The translations under genes were made by a program, and so were the position numbers. This document shows, piece after piece, positions 52,791 to 61,463 of a DNA stretch of 64,000 bases. A model generated the notes under the pieces. It searched no databases. It was not told the origin of the DNA and saw nothing but the letters and a program-made list of their open reading frames with translations. Within the stretch, counting starts at the first letter, position 1. Each line of letters begins with the position of its first letter. The stretch comes from PFJX01 sp963713085 (GTDB taxonomy: Bacteria > Pseudomonadota > Gammaproteobacteria > Burkholderiales > Thiobacillaceae): NCBI GenBank assembly GCA_963713085.1, contig CAVQKQ010000026.1:142790-206789 (forward strand), in the 5' to 3' direction.

Positions 52791-53753
52791 TTACTGCGCG
52801 GGCGCCGCTTCGGGCATCGGCTGTGCCGGGGTGGGGTTGGCGCCACCACCCAGCCCCCAGACATAGGCGGTCAGGAGATGGATCTTGGCATCGCCCAAGG
52901 CTTCTTGCTGGGCAGGCATGCCCCCCTTGCGTCCCTTGATGATGCTTTCCTCGATGGCGGCCTCCGAACCACCATACTGCCAGGCGTCATCGGTCAGGTT
53001 CGGAAACCCGGCGGCGGCCATGCCCTTGCCGTCCTCGCCGTGGCAACCCGCGCAAACGGCGAATTTATCCTTGCCGGCTGCTGCCAGGGCCGCATCGTGG
53101 GGCTTGCCGCCCAGGGAAAGGACATAGTTCGCCAGTTCCTTGGCGCTCTGTTCGTCGCCCGCCATACCACCAGGCATTTCCGCGGTATGGCCGTTGGCAA
53201 TGCTGGCCTTGATGTCGTCGGGAGTGCCACCGAACAGCCACAGGTTGTCGGTCAGGTTCGGAAAGCCCTTGGACCCCTTGGCGTCGGATCCGTGACACTG
53301 GGAGCAATAGGTCAGGAACAGGTGCTGCCCCATCTCCTTGGCCTGGGGATCGGCGGCCACGGTCATCACGTCCTGGCCCATGAAGGGTTGCATGACCTTG
53401 TTGAACTCGGCGTCCACCCTATCCTTTTCGGACTGGTACTGATTGGCGGACGACCAGTTCCATATGCCCGCGAACTTGCCCAGACCTGGGTAGAGCACCA
53501 GATAGATGATGCTGAAGAAAATGAGGCCGTAGAACAAGAACATCCACCAGCGCGGCAGGGGGTTGTTCAGTTCCTGAAGGTCGCCGTCCCAGGTGGGGGC
53601 CATCAGTTCGGCCTGTTCGCCCTCGGCCAGTTTCTTCGTTGTCTGGCTCCTAAGGATCCAGAGAGAGAACAGGATGCCAGCGACGGTCAGGGCTACGATG
53701 TAGTAGTTCCAGAACTCGCTGACAAAGTCGGGAATTGCATATCCAGCAATCAT
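52791..53753 (-). CDS. ccoP: Cytochrome cbb3 oxidase subunit III (diheme cytochrome c)
   Basis: A 320-residue subunit that takes electrons from soluble cytochromes. It has an N-terminal anchor helix (near residues 10-30), a second helix WMFLFYGLIFFSIIYLVLYPGL, and two heme c sites: CSQCH (near residue 150) and CAGCH (near residue 237). The C-terminus is Ala/Pro-rich. A ribosome site lies in the GAGACACTC region upstream. It is in the ccoNOQP order. Confidence 0.97.
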   Translation of the reverse strand: MIAGYAIPDFVSEFWNYYIVALTVAGILFSLWILRSQTTKKLAEGEQAELMAPTWDGDLQELNNPLPRWWMFLFYGLIFFSIIYLVLYPGLGKFAGIWNWSSANQYQSEKDRVDAEFNKVMQPFMGQDVMTVAADPQAKEMGQHLFLTYCSQCHGSDAKGSKGFPNLTDNLWLFGGTPDDIKASIANGHTAEMPGGMAGDEQSAKELANYVLSLGGKPHDAALAAAGKDKFAVCAGCHGEDGKGMAAAGFPNLTDDAWQYGGSEAAIEESIIKGRKGGMPAQQEALGDAKIHLLTAYVWGLGGGANPTPAQPMPEAAPAQ

Positions 53754-53766
53754 GAGTGTCTCCTAA

Positions 53767-53940
53767 TCAATTAGGGGCTTTACCGGCTTCGTCGGCATCA
53801 CCCGCGTCTTCCTGGAAGGGAAGATTGGCCGCGTCCTCGTACTTCTGTCGGTTGTCACGGTGGTAGGCCCACCAGACGATGGCAACGAACACTACGAAGA
53901 ACATGACCGTGGCGAGTGCACCGAGGAAACTGGCGTCCAT
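53767..53940 (-). CDS. ccoQ: Cytochrome cbb3 oxidase subunit CcoQ
   Basis: A 57-residue protein, MDASFLGALATVMFFVVFVA followed by IVWWAYHRDNRQKYEDAANLP, with one transmembrane helix and an acidic cytoplasmic tail, as in CcoQ/FixQ, which stabilises the oxidase. It lies one base after ccoO and 13 before ccoP on the minus strand. Confidence 0.92.
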   Translation of the reverse strand: MDASFLGALATVMFFVVFVAIVWWAYHRDNRQKYEDAANLPFQEDAGDADEAGKAPN

Positions 53941-53941
53941 G

Positions 53942-54553
53942 TCAGTGGTCCTTGGGACCGTGAGTACCCAGCACTTGCAGATAGGCGATCAGGGCATCCA
54001 TCTCCGTCTTGCCTTCCAGCTCCTTGGGCGCATTGTTGATTTCATCTTCGGTGTAACCGGTACCGAAAATGTTCAGGGTCCGCATCTTGGCCTGAATATC
54101 CGCCGCGTCCGCTGGCGCATCGGCCAGCCAGGTGTAGGCGGGCATGTCGGACTCGGGAACCACGTCACGGGGATTCATCAGGTGGGTGTAGTGCCAATCA
54201 TCGGAATAACGTCCACCCACCCTTGCCAGATCCGGACCGGTGCGCTTGGAACCCCACTGGAACGGACGGTCATAGACGTACTCGCCGGCTACGGAGAAAT
54301 GACCATAGCGTTCGGTTTCCGCGCGGAATGGACGGATCTGCTGGGAGTGGCAGAGATAGCAGCCTTCCCGTATGTAGATGTCGCGGCCCGTCAGTTGCAT
54401 CGCGGTGTAGGGCTTGAGGCCAGGCACCGGCTGCGTTGTCGACTTCTGGAAAAACAGCGGCACGATCTGCACGAGCCCCCCCACCGATACAGCGATGAGA
54501 ACCAGCACGATGAACAAGCCGATGTTCTTTTCTATCATCTTGTGACTAAACAT
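53942..54553 (-). CDS. ccoO: Cytochrome cbb3 oxidase subunit II (monoheme)
   Basis: A 203-residue membrane-anchored cytochrome c. The N-terminal anchor is IGLFIVLVLIAVSVGGLVQIVPLFF and the heme site is CYLCH in GCYLCHSQQIRPFRAETER (near residues 62-80); the Met ligand is probably in the DMPAYTWL segment. It passes electrons from CcoP to CcoN. It sits 18 bases after ccoN. Confidence 0.97.
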   Translation of the reverse strand: MFSHKMIEKNIGLFIVLVLIAVSVGGLVQIVPLFFQKSTTQPVPGLKPYTAMQLTGRDIYIREGCYLCHSQQIRPFRAETERYGHFSVAGEYVYDRPFQWGSKRTGPDLARVGGRYSDDWHYTHLMNPRDVVPESDMPAYTWLADAPADAADIQAKMRTLNIFGTGYTEDEINNAPKELEGKTEMDALIAYLQVLGTHGPKDH

Positions 54554-54571
54554 CTTCAGTCTCCTTGTCCG

Positions 54572-56029
54572 TTAGGCCGCAACCGCTTCGGGGATGCGAG
54601 CGTCATTCACGGCCTTGCCGGCAGCGATGGTCTTCCACACGTTGTAGGCCATCAGCAGCATGCCCAGGAAGAACAGGCCGCCGCCCACCAGACGGATGGT
54701 ATAGAAGGGATACATGGCGTTGACCGACTGGGCGAAGCTGTAGGTCAGGGTGCCGTCGGCATTGGTGGCGCGCCACATCAGGCCCTGGGCCACACCGGCA
54801 ATCCACATCGAGGCGATATAGAGCACGACGCCGATGGTGGACCACCAGAAGTGCACGTTGATCAGACGGGTGCTGTACATCTCCTCTCGGCCGAACAGGC
54901 GCGGGATTAAGTGGTAAAGGGAGCCGATGGTAATCATGGCCACCCAGCCCAGGGCGCCGGAATGCACGTGGCCGATGGTCCACTCGGTGAAGTGGGACAG
55001 GGCATTCACGGTCTTCACCGACATCATCGGGCCTTCGAAGGTGGACATGCCGTAGAAGGACATGGCGGTGATCAGGAACTTCAGGATCGGGTCGGTGCGC
55101 AGCTTATGCCAGGCGCCGGACAGGGTCATGATGCCGTTCATCATGCCGCCCCAGGAGGGCGCGATCAGCATCAGGGAGAAAACCATGCCCAAGGACTGTG
55201 CCCAATCGGGCAATGCGCTGTAAAGCAAGTGGTGAGGGCCGGCCCACATATAGATGAAGTTCAAAGCCCAGAAGTGCACGATGGACAGGCGATAGGAATA
55301 GATGGGGCGGCCGGCCTGCTTCGGGATGAAGTAATACATCATGCCCAGGAAGGCGGTCGTCAGGAAGAACCCCACCGCGTTATGGCCGTACCACCATTCC
55401 ACCATGGCATCCTGCACCCCGGCGTAGGCGGGATAGGACTTGAACATGCCGAAGAGTGAGGTACTGCCGCCAACAATCCATGGCACTTCCGCGCTGTTGA
55501 CTATGTGCAGCAGTGCGATGGTGATGATGTAGGCGCCGAAGAACCAGTTGGCCACATAGATGTGCTTGGTCTTGCGCTTCATGATGGTGCCGAAGAACAG
55601 CACGGCGTAGGCGACCCAAACCACGGTGATCAGGATGTCGATGGGCCATTCCAGTTCGGCATATTCCTTCCCGCTTGTGATACCCAGCGGAAAGCTGATG
55701 GCCGCGAGCAGGATGATCAGTTGCCAGCCCCAGAACACGAAGGAGGCCAGTCCGTCAGACAGGACCCTGGTTTGACAAGTGCGTTGGACCACATACAGCG
55801 AGGTGGCGAAGAGACCTGAGCCGCCGAAGGCGAAGATGACCGCGTTGGTATGCAGGGGGCGCAGGCGGCCGTAGGACAGGATGGCGGACAGGGGCCCGAG
55901 ATCCTTGGTGATGTCTGGCCATATCATCTGGACGGCGATGATTACGCCTACCAGCATCCCAACAATCCCCCACACAACCGTCATGATGGCGAACTGTCGG
56001 ACGACCTTGTAGTTGTATGTTGATTCCAT
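54572..56029 (-). CDS. ccoN: Cytochrome cbb3 oxidase subunit I
   Basis: A 485-residue, 12-helix heme-copper subunit with high oxygen affinity. Heme and copper ligands lie in RPLHTNAVIFAFGG (near residues 56-70), WWYGHNAVGFFLTTAFLG (near 210-227, CuB), PHHLLYSALPDWAQ and HFTEWTIGHVHSGALGW (near 345-360). GAGACCCGCGT precedes ATG. It begins the ccoNOQP core, downstream of ccoI and ccoS. Confidence 0.98.
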   Translation of the reverse strand: MESTYNYKVVRQFAIMTVVWGIVGMLVGVIIAVQMIWPDITKDLGPLSAILSYGRLRPLHTNAVIFAFGGSGLFATSLYVVQRTCQTRVLSDGLASFVFWGWQLIILLAAISFPLGITSGKEYAELEWPIDILITVVWVAYAVLFFGTIMKRKTKHIYVANWFFGAYIITIALLHIVNSAEVPWIVGGSTSLFGMFKSYPAYAGVQDAMVEWWYGHNAVGFFLTTAFLGMMYYFIPKQAGRPIYSYRLSIVHFWALNFIYMWAGPHHLLYSALPDWAQSLGMVFSLMLIAPSWGGMMNGIMTLSGAWHKLRTDPILKFLITAMSFYGMSTFEGPMMSVKTVNALSHFTEWTIGHVHSGALGWVAMITIGSLYHLIPRLFGREEMYSTRLINVHFWWSTIGVVLYIASMWIAGVAQGLMWRATNADGTLTYSFAQSVNAMYPFYTIRLVGGGLFFLGMLLMAYNVWKTIAAGKAVNDARIPEAVAA

Positions 56030-56068
56030 ACGCGGGTCTCCTAAGCAGTTAAGGCTGGGTCAATAAAG

Positions 56069-56092
56069 CGGGCGCCGAAAATTCGACGCCCG
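56069..56092 (-). terminator. Hairpin between ccoS and ccoN, possible terminator
   Basis: CGGGCG...CGAA / TTCG...CGCCCG form a stem with one mismatch, followed on the minus strand by CTTTATTG. The weak T-run suggests partial termination, letting ccoNOQP be expressed more than ccoIS or from its own promoter. Confidence 0.4.
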
Positions 56093-56096
56093 AATC

Positions 56097-56309
56097 CTAT
56101 TTATCCTCTTGATCCATGTCAATGGATGTCTGTGTCCGATTTTCCGTTTCTTGTTGATTTTGTTGAGGTAAATCATCATCCATGAGGATTCGGTGGGCCG
56201 GGCCTTCCATATCATCGAACTGCCCGCTTTTGACTGCCCAGAGCAAGGCCAGGGCGATTACCGCCACGAGTACCAGGCTGATCGGGATCAGCAGATAAAG
56301 AATATCCAT
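56097..56309 (-). CDS. ccoS: Cbb3 oxidase assembly protein CcoS
   Basis: A 70-residue protein with an N-terminal helix (MDILYLLIPISLVLVAVIAL) and the signature LLWAVKSGQFDDMEGPAHRIL. CcoS helps insert heme b and copper in CcoN. The tail is longer and Gln/Asp-rich compared with the usual protein (about 50 residues). It follows ccoI by 69 bases. Confidence 0.93.
   Translation of the reverse strand: MDILYLLIPISLVLVAVIALALLWAVKSGQFDDMEGPAHRILMDDDLPQQNQQETENRTQTSIDMDQEDK
56109..56122. promoter_or_regulatory. FNR/ANR-like box inside ccoS, upstream of ccoN
   Basis: TTGAT-CCAT-GTCAA matches TTGAT-N4-ATCAA at nine of ten positions. It lies within the last codons of ccoS, about 80 bases before the ccoN start. 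Oxygen regulation of ccoNOQP by FNR is common, so it may be real, but no good -10 sits at the expected distance. Confidence 0.3.
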
Positions 56310-56378
56310 GTGGGGTTCGACGCGTTTGCTCGGATGACCAGCCCGGACTATCGCACAATATGACCTGAAGCTTAAGGA

Positions 56379-58793
56379 TCAGGAACGGCTGATCCTGGAG
56401 AGCCGCATCGCGTTGAGCACGACCAGCAGGGACGAGAACGACATGCCGATGCCCGCCATCCAGGGCGTGATATAGCCCATGGCCGCGGCCGGGATGGCGA
56501 ACAGGTTGTAGACTACCGCCCAGGCCAGGTTCTGCCTGATCACCCCTTGGGTCTTCCGGGCCAGACGTACGCTGTCCGCAAGCCGGCCGATCTCGGAAGA
56601 CAGCAACACCATGTCTGCCGCAGCCTGGGCGGCCTCCGCCCCTTGGTCCACCGCGATGGAAACCTGGGCCTGGGCCAGCACCGGGGCATCATTCACACCG
56701 TCGCCGGTCATGGCGACGATGGCGCCCTGTCGCTGCAATGTCTTGACAGCATTCAGCTTGTCTTCCGGCAACATGCCGCCGCGGGCATCGCCGATGTCCA
56801 GTTCCCGGGCCAGGGCGGCCACATTCTCGGCCCGGTCGCCGGAATAAAGGTGAATGCGCACGCCCAGCGACTTCAGTTCGTCGATCAACTGCTTGGCCTG
56901 GGGACGGGGTGCATCGCCCAAGGAAAACCAGGCCAGGGGGCCTCTCTCGTCCGCCAGCCCGACTAGGGTGGTGTCGGCGCCGAAGCGGCCGGCGGGCGGA
57001 GAATCCGCGACGAATTCGGGAGCACCTAAAAGGTATCGCCGCCCGGCAACCCTGCCTTCTACCCCCCGACCCGCTATATACAATATGTCCTCCGCCGCGA
57101 GTTCCCGGTCCCCGGCGGCTTCCCGCAGGGCGCAGGCCACCGGATGGGAGGCGGACTGTTCCAGGGCTCTGGCGATGGCCAGGGCCGTGTCCCGGTCACC
57201 CCGGACCACCTCCACATCCAGCAGACTGAACTGTCCGGTGGTGAGGGTGCCGGTCTTGTCGAACACGAAATCGGTGGCCTTGGCCAGGGTTTCCAGGGCA
57301 TGGCCCCGGGTGGACAGCAGTCCCAATCGGGTCAGGCGGCCCAACGCCGCCGTCAGCGCCGCCGGCGTGGCCAGGGACAGGGCGCAAGGACATGACACCA
57401 CCAGCACCGAGACGGTGATCCAGAACGCGCGGGAGGGGTCCAGCACATACCAGATTCCGGCCACGCCGGCGGCGATGGTCAGGAGACCGAGCACGAACCA
57501 GCCCGCGACCCGGTCCGCCACCTTGGCCAATGGGGGTTTTTCCGCCAGTGCCCGGTCCAGGAGCCGGACGATGCCGGACAACACGGTATCCGTTCCCACC
57601 TTGTCCACATGGACCACCAGGGGGCTGTCCAGGTTGATGGTGCCGCCGATGACGCCGGTGCCGGCGTGCTTGGCCACTGGATGGGATTCTCCGGTCAGGA
57701 GGGATTCATCCACGCTGGAACGTCCCTCCGCCACCTCGCCGTCGGCGGGAAAGCTTTCCCCGGCGCCGACCATGACGAATTCACCTGGAATGAGGTGCAC
57801 CGCCGCCACCAGTTCCTCTTCCCGTGTGTCGGGGTAGCCGGGCAGGCGCAGGGCGGCGGCGGGAATCAGCTTGACCAGGCTCTCGGCAGCCTCGGCGGAT
57901 TTCTTGCGGGCGCTCATTTCCAGGAAGCGGCCGGTCAGCAGGAAGAAGACGAACATGGTCACCGAATCGAAATACACATCGGCGCCGCCGGTGAAGGTGC
58001 TGTAGACGCTGGCGGAGTAGGCCGCGCCGACACCCAGGGCCACGGGCACGTCCATGCCGGCCCGCCTGAGCTTGAGGTCGCGCCAGCTGCCCTGGAAGAA
58101 GGGCCAGGCGGAATAGAACACCACCGGCGTAGTCAGCAGCAGACTGGCGAAACGCATCAGGGCCTCGATGTCCGCGCCCATGGTGCCGGCCTTCGCCATA
58201 TAGAGGGGTATCGCGTACATCATGACCTGCAGGGTGCCCAGGCCGGCAATGGCCAGGCGGCGGATGGCGGCGTTGCGCTCCTTGCGGAATAGCTCTTCCT
58301 GGCGGTTGGTATCGAAGGGATAAGCCTTGTAGCCGATGTCCTGGATGCTCTTCAGGATGTCGGAAAGGTGGATGCGGCCGTCGTCCCAGCTTACCCGGGC
58401 GCGCCGGGTGGAGAAGTTGATGTCCGCCTCCAGCACGCCGGGCAATTGATGCAGATGGCGTTCGTTCAGCCATACGCAGGCCGCGCAGACGATGCCTTCC
58501 AGAATCAGGTTGGCTTCCCGGGTTTCCCCTTCGCACTTGACGAAGCTCTGCTGTACCTCGGGCAGGTCGTACAACTTGAGGCTCTTTAGTTCATCCAGGG
58601 CCGCTTCCGGGGTCTTGGGCAAATCGGTGCGCAGGCGGTAGTAATTGGCGTTGCCGGAATCAATGATGGTCTGGGCCACCACTTGGCAGCCCATGCAGCA
58701 GGCTAAATGAGCTTCCGAATGGAACTGGATCCTGTAATCCGAGCCGGCCGGTACTGGCTCGCCGCAATGGAAGCAGGTCAGGGATTCAGGCAT
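56379..58793 (-). CDS. ccoI: Copper-transporting P-type ATPase for cbb3 assembly (CcoI/FixI)
   Basis: An 804-residue P1B-type ATPase that exports copper for oxidase maturation. It has an N-terminal CFHCGEPVP zinc-ribbon-like motif, a metal-binding domain with GIVCAACVWLNERHL (near residues 95-109), eight helices, the CPC motif VVSCPCALSLATPAAL (near 460-475), phosphorylation loop FDKTGTLTTG (near 507), and hinge TGDGVNDAPVL. No histidine-rich tail. It starts the cluster, ending divergent neighbours nine bases from rsmA on the same strand. Confidence 0.96.
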   Translation of the reverse strand: MPESLTCFHCGEPVPAGSDYRIQFHSEAHLACCMGCQVVAQTIIDSGNANYYRLRTDLPKTPEAALDELKSLKLYDLPEVQQSFVKCEGETREANLILEGIVCAACVWLNERHLHQLPGVLEADINFSTRRARVSWDDGRIHLSDILKSIQDIGYKAYPFDTNRQEELFRKERNAAIRRLAIAGLGTLQVMMYAIPLYMAKAGTMGADIEALMRFASLLLTTPVVFYSAWPFFQGSWRDLKLRRAGMDVPVALGVGAAYSASVYSTFTGGADVYFDSVTMFVFFLLTGRFLEMSARKKSAEAAESLVKLIPAAALRLPGYPDTREEELVAAVHLIPGEFVMVGAGESFPADGEVAEGRSSVDESLLTGESHPVAKHAGTGVIGGTINLDSPLVVHVDKVGTDTVLSGIVRLLDRALAEKPPLAKVADRVAGWFVLGLLTIAAGVAGIWYVLDPSRAFWITVSVLVVSCPCALSLATPAALTAALGRLTRLGLLSTRGHALETLAKATDFVFDKTGTLTTGQFSLLDVEVVRGDRDTALAIARALEQSASHPVACALREAAGDRELAAEDILYIAGRGVEGRVAGRRYLLGAPEFVADSPPAGRFGADTTLVGLADERGPLAWFSLGDAPRPQAKQLIDELKSLGVRIHLYSGDRAENVAALARELDIGDARGGMLPEDKLNAVKTLQRQGAIVAMTGDGVNDAPVLAQAQVSIAVDQGAEAAQAAADMVLLSSEIGRLADSVRLARKTQGVIRQNLAWAVVYNLFAIPAAAMGYITPWMAGIGMSFSSLLVVLNAMRLSRISRS

Positions 58794-58802
58794 GGCCGGA
58801 TT

Positions 58803-59603
58803 CTAACTGCCACTGTCGTGGTGGTTGGCCAGGGCAGCGAATTCCGCCACGGAAAGGGTTTCGCCGCGTCGGCGTCCATCGATGCCCAGGTCCTCCAATA
58901 CCGTGTCGGCCACCACACCTTTCAGGGTGTTGCGCAGGGTCTTGCGGCGCTGGCCGAAGGCCCGGGCCACCACTTCCGCGAACCGTTTGTGATCTACATA
59001 GAGAATCGCCGCAACCGGCAATGGGATCAGGCGCACGATGGCGGAATCCACCTTGGGCGGTGGCTGGAAGGCGCCCGGGGGGACGACGAACAGCTTTTCC
59101 ACCCGGAACCGGGATTGCAGCATCACCGACAGGCGGCCGTAGTCCGGCGTGTTCGGGGCGGCCGCCATGCGGTCCACCACTTCCTTCTGCAGCATGAAGG
59201 TCATGTCGCGAATCACGCTGGCGCTGTCCGCCAAGTGGAATAGCAGGGGGGAGGAGATGTTGTAGGGCAGGTTGCCCACCACCCGCAGATCCGGCCCCAG
59301 ACTACCGAAATCGAAGCGCAGGGCGTCGGCCTGGTGGATGGTCAGGTGTTCCGGCGGAAACTCTGCTTGGAGGCGGGCCACCATGTCCCGGTCGAATTCC
59401 ACCACGTGCAGATGGGACAGTGTGCCAAGCAAGGGACGGGTCAGCGCGCCCGGTCCGGGACCGATCTCCACCATCAGGTCGCCGACTTGCGGCTTGATGG
59501 ATTGCACGATACGGCCCACGTAATGGGCATCCACCAGGAAATGCTGGCCCAGGGACTTCTTGGCCCTGGGCAGGGGCTGTTGGCCTTCCACCCTGTCGCT
59601 CAT
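58803..59603 (-). CDS. rsmA: 16S rRNA (adenine1518/1519-N6)-dimethyltransferase
   Basis: Also called KsgA; it methylates the two adenines of 16S rRNA helix 45, a late ribosome-assembly check. The 266-residue protein starts with SLGQHFLVD (near residues 17-25), has the SAM site VEIGPGPGALTRPLL near 45-59, and the catalytic NLPYNISSPLLFHL near 112-125. The start overlaps the pdxA end (ATGA), the usual pdxA-rsmA pairing. Confidence 0.97.
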   Translation of the reverse strand: MSDRVEGQQPLPRAKKSLGQHFLVDAHYVGRIVQSIKPQVGDLMVEIGPGPGALTRPLLGTLSHLHVVEFDRDMVARLQAEFPPEHLTIHQADALRFDFGSLGPDLRVVGNLPYNISSPLLFHLADSASVIRDMTFMLQKEVVDRMAAAPNTPDYGRLSVMLQSRFRVEKLFVVPPGAFQPPPKVDSAIVRLIPLPVAAILYVDHKRFAEVVARAFGQRRKTLRNTLKGVVADTVLEDLGIDGRRRGETLSVAEFAALANHHDSGS

Positions 59604-60583
59604 GGGGCGAGGCGATGGGTGGCCATGGCCTGGGCCGTGGCGATGGCGACCCCCAAGCTGCCGGCGTCCACCTTGCCGCTGCCGGCCAGGTCCAGGGCGG
59701 TGCCGTGGTCCACCGAGGTGCGGATGATGGGCAGGCCCAGGGTAATATTCACGCCCGCGCCAAAGCTAGCGTACTTGAGCACCGGCAGGCCCTGGTCGTG
59801 ATACATGGCCAGCACCGCGTCGGCTTCATCCAGATGCTTGCGCTGGAACAGGGTATCGGCCGGCAGGGGGCCGATCAGGTTCATGCCCCGGTCGCGCAGC
59901 TGACGCAACACCGGCTCGATCACCTCGATCTCTTCCCGCCCCAGATGGCCCCCTTCGCCGGCATGGGGGTTGAGGCCGGCCACCAGGATACGGGGATGGG
60001 CAAAGGCGAAGTCCCGCACCAGTGCGCCATGGAGGATATGCAGCGTTTCCATCAGGCTTGCGCGTGTGATGGTGGCGGCAACATCCCGCAGGGGAAGGTG
60101 GGTGGTGGCCAGGGCGACCCGCATCCCCCCGCCCGCCAGCATCATGACCACCCGGGACGTGCCGGTGAGGTCAGCCAGGAACTCGGTATGGCCGGTGAAG
60201 GGGATGCCGGCTTCGTTGATGACGCCCTTGTGCACCGGTCCGGTCACCAAGCCGGCAAACTCTCCAGACTGGCAGCCCCGCAGCGCCCGCTCCAAAGTCG
60301 TCAAGACATAGGATGCGTTTGCGGTATCCAACCGGCCCGCCTCCACCGTCCGTGTGGCGGGGATGTGCAGCAGGCTGACCTGGGTTGGCTGGCCCGGCGC
60401 GAAATCCGGCACACGGAAAGGCAGGCCCAGTTGTCGGGCGCGCGTTTCCAGCACCGCCCGGTCGGCCAGCATCACCATGAGGGACTCGGGGGGCGATTGG
60501 GCCAGCATCACACAGAGATCGGGTCCGATGCCGGCGGGTTCGCCGGCGGTCAGGGCCAGGGGGGGGAGGGAGGATAAGGGCAT
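59600..60583 (-). CDS. pdxA: 4-hydroxythreonine-4-phosphate dehydrogenase
   Basis: A 327-residue NAD-dependent enzyme in pyridoxal phosphate synthesis. Motifs: TAGEPAGIGPDL (near residues 12-23), FTGHTEFLADL with the metal-binding His near 131-141, LNPHAGEGGHLGREE near 205-219 and YHDQGLPVLKYASFGAGVN near 262-280, containing the metal and substrate ligands. Normal length. A terminator hairpin for the next gene lies just before its start codon. Confidence 0.96.
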   Translation of the reverse strand: MPLSSLPPLALTAGEPAGIGPDLCVMLAQSPPESLMVMLADRAVLETRARQLGLPFRVPDFAPGQPTQVSLLHIPATRTVEAGRLDTANASYVLTTLERALRGCQSGEFAGLVTGPVHKGVINEAGIPFTGHTEFLADLTGTSRVVMMLAGGGMRVALATTHLPLRDVAATITRASLMETLHILHGALVRDFAFAHPRILVAGLNPHAGEGGHLGREEIEVIEPVLRQLRDRGMNLIGPLPADTLFQRKHLDEADAVLAMYHDQGLPVLKYASFGAGVNITLGLPIIRTSVDHGTALDLAGSGKVDAGSLGVAIATAQAMATHRLAP

Positions 60584-60590
60584 AAAGAAA

Positions 60591-60612
60591 AAGGGCGGCT
60601 CTCGCCGCCCTT
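60591..60612 (-). terminator. Rho-independent terminator of the BI-1 gene
   Basis: AAGGGCGGC-TCTC-GCCGCCCTT, nine base pairs; on the minus strand it is followed by TTTCTTT (the A-run at 60584-60590). It ends the BI-1 transcript just before pdxA. Confidence 0.85.
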
Positions 60613-60630
60613 CGCCGTTCGGGCGTCCGA

Positions 60631-61326
60631 TCAGTCTCGTTCGCCCATCAAGGCCATGAGCAGGCTCAATAGGTTCACGAACAGGTTGTAGATATCGAGA
60701 TAGATGGCCAGGGTCGCCATGACATAGTTGGTTTCCCCGCCGTTCACCACCCGGCTCACGTCGTACAGGATGAAACCGGAAAACAGCAGCACGGCGACGC
60801 CGGACAAAGTCAGGGCCAGGGCAGGGATCTGGAAGAACATGTTGGCCAGCATGGCCAGGATCAGCAGCACGATACCCACCATCAGGAACTTGCCCATGAA
60901 GCTGAAGTCCCGCTTGCTGGTGGTGGCCACGCCGGCCAGGACCAGGAAGATGGCGCCGGTGCCGCCCGCCGCCAAGCCGACGATCTCCGCGCCGTTGCGC
61001 AGATGCAGGGCCATCTGCAGGATCGGGCCCAGCATCAGGCCCATGAAGCCGGTCAGGACCAGCAGTAGAACCACGCCCAGGCCGCTTTCGCGCTTGGCCT
61101 GGATGCCGAAGAACAGACCCATCATCACGGCGAAGGCGCCCAAGCCGTACATGATGGGGTGCTGGGCCATGAAGGAGAAGTTCATGCTCATGCCCATGAG
61201 AGCCCCGATCACCGTGGGGATCATGCTCAGGCCAAGCAGCATGTAGGTATTACGCAGAACCTTCTGGCTACCTACGGCGACGCTGGTGGAGGCGTCGTAA
61301 GCGGTGGTCTGGAATTGGGGTTGCAT
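60631..61326 (-). CDS. Bax inhibitor-1 (BI-1/YccA) family membrane protein
   Basis: A 231-residue, seven-helix inner-membrane protein. Family features: NTYMLLGLSMIPTVIGALMG near residues 26-45, GFMGLMLGPILQM, and the C-terminal FILYDVSRVVNGGETNYVMATLAIYLDIYNLFVNLLSLL, with the conserved Asp pair of the calcium/pH-sensing site. The bacterial homologue YccA interacts with FtsH; for this member the role is inferred. It stands alone between pdxA and the divergent lysC. Confidence 0.92.
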   Translation of the reverse strand: MQPQFQTTAYDASTSVAVGSQKVLRNTYMLLGLSMIPTVIGALMGMSMNFSFMAQHPIMYGLGAFAVMMGLFFGIQAKRESGLGVVLLLVLTGFMGLMLGPILQMALHLRNGAEIVGLAAGGTGAIFLVLAGVATTSKRDFSFMGKFLMVGIVLLILAMLANMFFQIPALALTLSGVAVLLFSGFILYDVSRVVNGGETNYVMATLAIYLDIYNLFVNLLSLLMALMGERD

Positions 61327-61463
61327 CAGTATTCACTCCCGATCTGGTTTCAAAATGCCCATAAGACTAGCGGCAGGGGCAAAGAGTTTCAATCCTGTAG
61401 TGCTGGCAGGCGAAACTTGCGGTCCTGTAGAATCCTCTTTTTTTCCGGCAACTGTTTGGATAT

